From a bacterium (lineage in GTDB: Bacteria; Patescibacteriota; Minisyncoccia; UBA6257; JAGGUH01): DNA of 14,971 bases. The stretch's first letter is position 1. Each line of letters starts with the position of its first letter. Below the pieces are notes generated by a model. It was given only the letters and a program-made list of their open reading frames with translations, was not told where the DNA came from and ran no database searches. The translations under genes were made by a program, and so were the position numbers. Positions 13,054 through 14,971 of the stretch are shown here, one piece after another. The stretch covers positions 1 through 14,971 of the forward strand of contig JAGGUH010000016.1 of assembly GCA_021158645.1 (NCBI GenBank), given 5' to 3'.

Positions 13054-13061
13054 TGTTTTTT

Positions 13062-14522
13062 TTAATTTTTTTCTTTATACTCCTTTTCCCAAATAGGTTG
13101 AGTTAACTCTCTTAATTTTTTGTCGTATTCAACTAATTTTTCATAATATTCTTTTGAGTTTTTTGCCTCTTGAGCAAATTCATCTTCTCCTTTGGCATTT
13201 TCAGGAAGAATATTTTCTTTAAAATACTTATAATGGTCTCTAATTGAGCAAGGCATCAACCAATTTTCTGCTTTTTTGGGGCAAGCATAACCATATTTTT
13301 TCTGCCATTCTCTTCCTTTTTCAAAGAAATCCGAAAACAACGCATCGGCAATAGTTTTTCCTTGTTTATATAAATCATAAACATTATGTACATAATAAGG
13401 AATAAAAACACAAGGCATAATGTTTCCATTCCAATCAATATAAAAATATCCGCCTCCTTCCCTTCCATAAGCAATACAACCATTTGATAAAACACCAGAA
13501 TTCCAAAAATCAGCAATTGGATATCCTCTTCTCAATAATTCTTCCCATTTTCTATATAATTTAATTCTTTCTTCGGGAAGAGGCATTAAATCAAAAACCT
13601 CCTTTCCTCTGCCAATTGGCATTAGTTGGAATTGCCACATATAAGACGCTCCTTGCTTTTCAAACCAAAAATCATAAAATTCATCGCTTAAGAGAATATC
13701 TATATTTTTTCTTGTTCCAGTGATAGAAAGAGTAAAAGGCACTCCTGCTTTTCTTAACTCTTCCATTCCATTTAAAATTCTCTGAAAAACACCTTTTCCT
13801 CTTCTCTCATCAGTTTCTTTTTCAAATCCTTCAACTGAAATTTGAGGAATAGCATTTTTCATTTTAGCCAGTTTTTCAGCAACTTCTTTTGTAATTAACG
13901 TTCCATTGGTGTAAAAAATAAAAAATGTATCGTTGTATTTTTCAAAAACATCAAGAATGGTTTTTCCTTGGCTTTCATACATCAAAGGTTCTCCACCAGA
14001 AATAACTACAAATCTACTACCAAAAATATTATGATTCTCTTTTAAAATTCTATCTAAAATATCAAAAGGAATTGTGGCTCCTGTTTCTGGAGAAGAAGCA
14101 GCATAACAACCTTTACATCTTAAATTGCATATTTGGGTTGGAGAAACTGTTATAAAACAAGGAGGATTTTTAATATGATACTTTTTTCTAAATGCTTCCT
14201 TTGCTTTTTCTACTTCTAATAAACTGTCTTTAAAAAAATTATTAAATCCTAAAACTTCTAATATCTTTTCAATAATATCATAAGAGATATACCCTTTTTC
14301 ATAGTTTTTTAGTCCTTGCTTAAGTAATGCTTTCACCCATTGATACTTTTTTCTTTGTACCTCTTCAAGTTCATTTTTTGAACCCTCTTTTACTATTTTT
14401 TCATAAATTTTTTTATCAAATTGATCGAGGATAATTTTCCTTCCAGTTTTAGTATTAAACGCCCTTTTGATAAGAGAAAGATAAATGTTTTGTTTTACTT
14501 TTGAAGCGATTTTGTTTAGCAT
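13062..14522 (-). CDS. Radical SAM enzyme with SPASM-like C-terminus
   Basis: 486 residues, specific function unknown. The radical SAM core begins after residue 120: ITVSPTQICNLRCKGCY with the [4Fe-4S] cysteines C132, C136 and C139 (CX3CX2C), SGGEPL (175-180) for SAM binding, FYTNGT (203-208) and ISVEGF (228-233). The C-terminal region has further cysteines, C349, C371, C414 and C425, in NGCIAYG, IDWNGNIMPC, YACPKK and LMPC contexts that resemble SPASM/twitch auxiliary-cluster domains. The first 120 residues are an uncharacterised helical extension. SPASM enzymes mature peptides, proteins or cofactors, but no small precursor gene is visible within 260 bases upstream, so the substrate is open. 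It shares an operon with a TetR regulator under a strong, operator-bearing promoter. ATG 14522 has no good Shine-Dalgarno. Confidence 0.88.
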   Translation of the reverse strand: MLNKIASKVKQNIYLSLIKRAFNTKTGRKIILDQFDKKIYEKIVKEGSKNELEEVQRKKYQWVKALLKQGLKNYEKGYISYDIIEKILEVLGFNNFFKDSLLEVEKAKEAFRKKYHIKNPPCFITVSPTQICNLRCKGCYAASSPETGATIPFDILDRILKENHNIFGSRFVVISGGEPLMYESQGKTILDVFEKYNDTFFIFYTNGTLITKEVAEKLAKMKNAIPQISVEGFEKETDERRGKGVFQRILNGMEELRKAGVPFTLSITGTRKNIDILLSDEFYDFWFEKQGASYMWQFQLMPIGRGKEVFDLMPLPEERIKLYRKWEELLRRGYPIADFWNSGVLSNGCIAYGREGGGYFYIDWNGNIMPCVFIPYYVHNVYDLYKQGKTIADALFSDFFEKGREWQKKYGYACPKKAENWLMPCSIRDHYKYFKENILPENAKGEDEFAQEAKNSKEYYEKLVEYDKKLRELTQPIWEKEYKEKN

Positions 14523-14571
14523 GGTTTTTTGATATTTATATGTTTTAGCAAAACCTTTCTGTGACCTTTTT

Positions 14572-14589
14572 ATCTACCGATTGGTAAAT
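14572..14589. promoter_or_regulatory. TetR-like operator of the radical SAM - tetR operon
   Basis: Imperfect dyad with core TACC-GATT-GGTA (14575-14586), extended by A/T pairs to 18 bp with one mismatched pair. It begins eight bases past the -10 hexamer in the transcribed direction, covering about +2 to +19, an ideal place for repression. A second copy of one arm, GGTAGATAA, lies inverted on the far side of the promoter at 14644-14652. Binding by the neighbouring TetR is an inference. Confidence 0.6.
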
Positions 14590-14596
14590 TACTTTA

Positions 14597-14626
14597 ATTA
14601 TATCAAATTAAATAAATTTTTGTCAA
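14597..14626 (-). promoter_or_regulatory. Consensus promoter of the radical SAM - tetR operon
   Basis: Minus strand: exact TTGACA (14621-14626), an 18-base spacer, exact TATAAT (14597-14602). This is the strongest promoter in the window. The predicted leader is about 69 bases and contains the operator. Confidence 0.85.
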
Positions 14627-14783
14627 GTAAATACAACTCGTCAGGTAGATAAGACACACGCACCTTAAAGAGGTTTGTTAATTAAATAATAAAGTAAAAA
14701 ATTGAAAAACAAAAAAGATAGATTGTTTCAAAAATTAAAATTAAGTTCAGGGTAAAATTAAAATTTTGATTTCAAGAAAAATA

Positions 14784-14819
14784 AAAAACTCGGCTTCCTT
14801 TTAAGGAAGCCGAGTTTTT
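14784..14819 (-). terminator. Intrinsic terminator of groEL
   Basis: A perfect 17-bp inverted repeat (14784-14800 with 14803-14819; core CTCGGCTTCC/GGAAGCCGAG) with a two-base centre. It lies 28 bases past the groEL stop on the minus strand and ends in a U-run. The arms carry A and U runs symmetrically, so it could act in both directions. The stretch 14653-14783 between it and the radical SAM promoter holds no ORF or other signal that I can see. Confidence 0.88.
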
Positions 14820-14847
14820 AAGAGAGAAACACTTCCTAAATAAATTT

Positions 14848-14971
14848 TTAGTACTCTTCTGGAGGCATTTTTGGAGTTTCTTTTTCTTTTTCAGGAATAT
14901 CAGCGACAACGGCTTCACAAATCAAGAACATTGAAGCCGAAGAAATAGCATTCTCAATTGCCGATCTTACC
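14848..14971 (-). CDS. groL: Chaperonin GroEL, C-terminal end (partial)
   Basis: The last 40 codons and stop of a 60-kDa chaperonin; the rest lies beyond the right edge. The minus-strand frame reads VRSAIENAISSASMFLICEA, then VVADIPEKEKE, then PKMPPEEY and stop TAA (14848-14850). The VRSAxxNAxSxASMxLxxEAVVxDxPEK pattern is the conserved helix and strand at the end of the GroEL equatorial domain. The tail ends in EEY instead of the GGM repeats of E. coli. A strong terminator follows. Confidence 0.93.
   Translation of the reverse strand, partial: VRSAIENAISSASMFLICEAVVADIPEKEKETPKMPPEEY

Noticed and set aside
13256..13516. Minus-strand ORF inside the radical SAM gene
   Set aside because: It is an alternative frame of the SPASM-like region with no independent domain or start signal.
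14638..14700. Possible tRNA-like stretch (GGTAGA followed by ACCTTAAAGAGGT)
   Set aside because: It resembles part of a D-arm and anticodon arm, but there is no acceptor stem and no TPsiC arm with GGTTCRA at the right spacing.
14523..14783. Small peptide precursor for the radical SAM enzyme
   Set aside because: I found no plausible ATG-initiated short ORF with a ribosome site on either strand in this stretch.

Overview
The window is very AT-rich, tightly packed DNA from a bacterium that is probably a member of the Patescibacteria (Candidate Phyla Radiation), most likely Parcubacteria-like. The grounds are composition, the lysine/isoleucine/phenylalanine-rich proteins, a MurE-type ligase without its usual N-terminal UDP-binding domain, a short acetate kinase, and the mix of small operons with a DUF4143-type ATPase and HEPN/MNT pieces. 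This placement is an inference. The standard bacterial code fits: stops are almost all TAA, with one TGA (the phosphohexomutase gene), and no UGA recoding is needed.

Left end (1-2235, plus strand): a complete AAA-family ATPase with a DUF4143/PD-(D/E)XK-like C-terminus, followed by a HEPN/MNT toxin-antitoxin pair (mntA-hepT) in which both genes are frameshifted at poly-A tracts (A7 and A8). The HepT catalytic histidine codon also reads tyrosine. This accessory block converges on the housekeeping block, with the two stop codons sharing TTAA.

Main block (2232-14522, almost all minus strand). From right to left the transcription units are: a radical SAM/SPASM-type enzyme plus TetR regulator, with a near-consensus promoter and a TetR-like operator just downstream of it; murE; recA - phosphohexomutase - HAD phosphatase, ending at a good terminator; serS - mutM (fpg); ackA - nucleotidyltransferase, separated by one base; and a trans-polyprenyl diphosphate synthase. 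These cover wall precursor synthesis, isoprenoid carriers, sugar phosphate interconversion, recombination, oxidised-base repair, seryl-tRNA charging and acetyl-phosphate metabolism. The right edge holds the last 40 codons of groEL (minus strand) and its terminator.

Unusual items: a GC-rich (about 49%) 54-codon ORF at 5645-5809 with its own terminator, resembling the end of a surface-protein Ig-like repeat; a nested C/G-rich palindrome at 3364-3428; a 24-nt perfect palindrome over the nucleotidyltransferase stop codon; an acetate kinase with Phe at the usual Mg-binding Glu; a RecA with a lengthened L2 loop; and strong promoters placed so close to start codons (recA, ackA, probably mntA) that the transcripts would be leaderless or nearly so. 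Only one gene, the HAD phosphatase, has a full Shine-Dalgarno sequence. I see no tRNA, rRNA, CRISPR array or insertion sequence.
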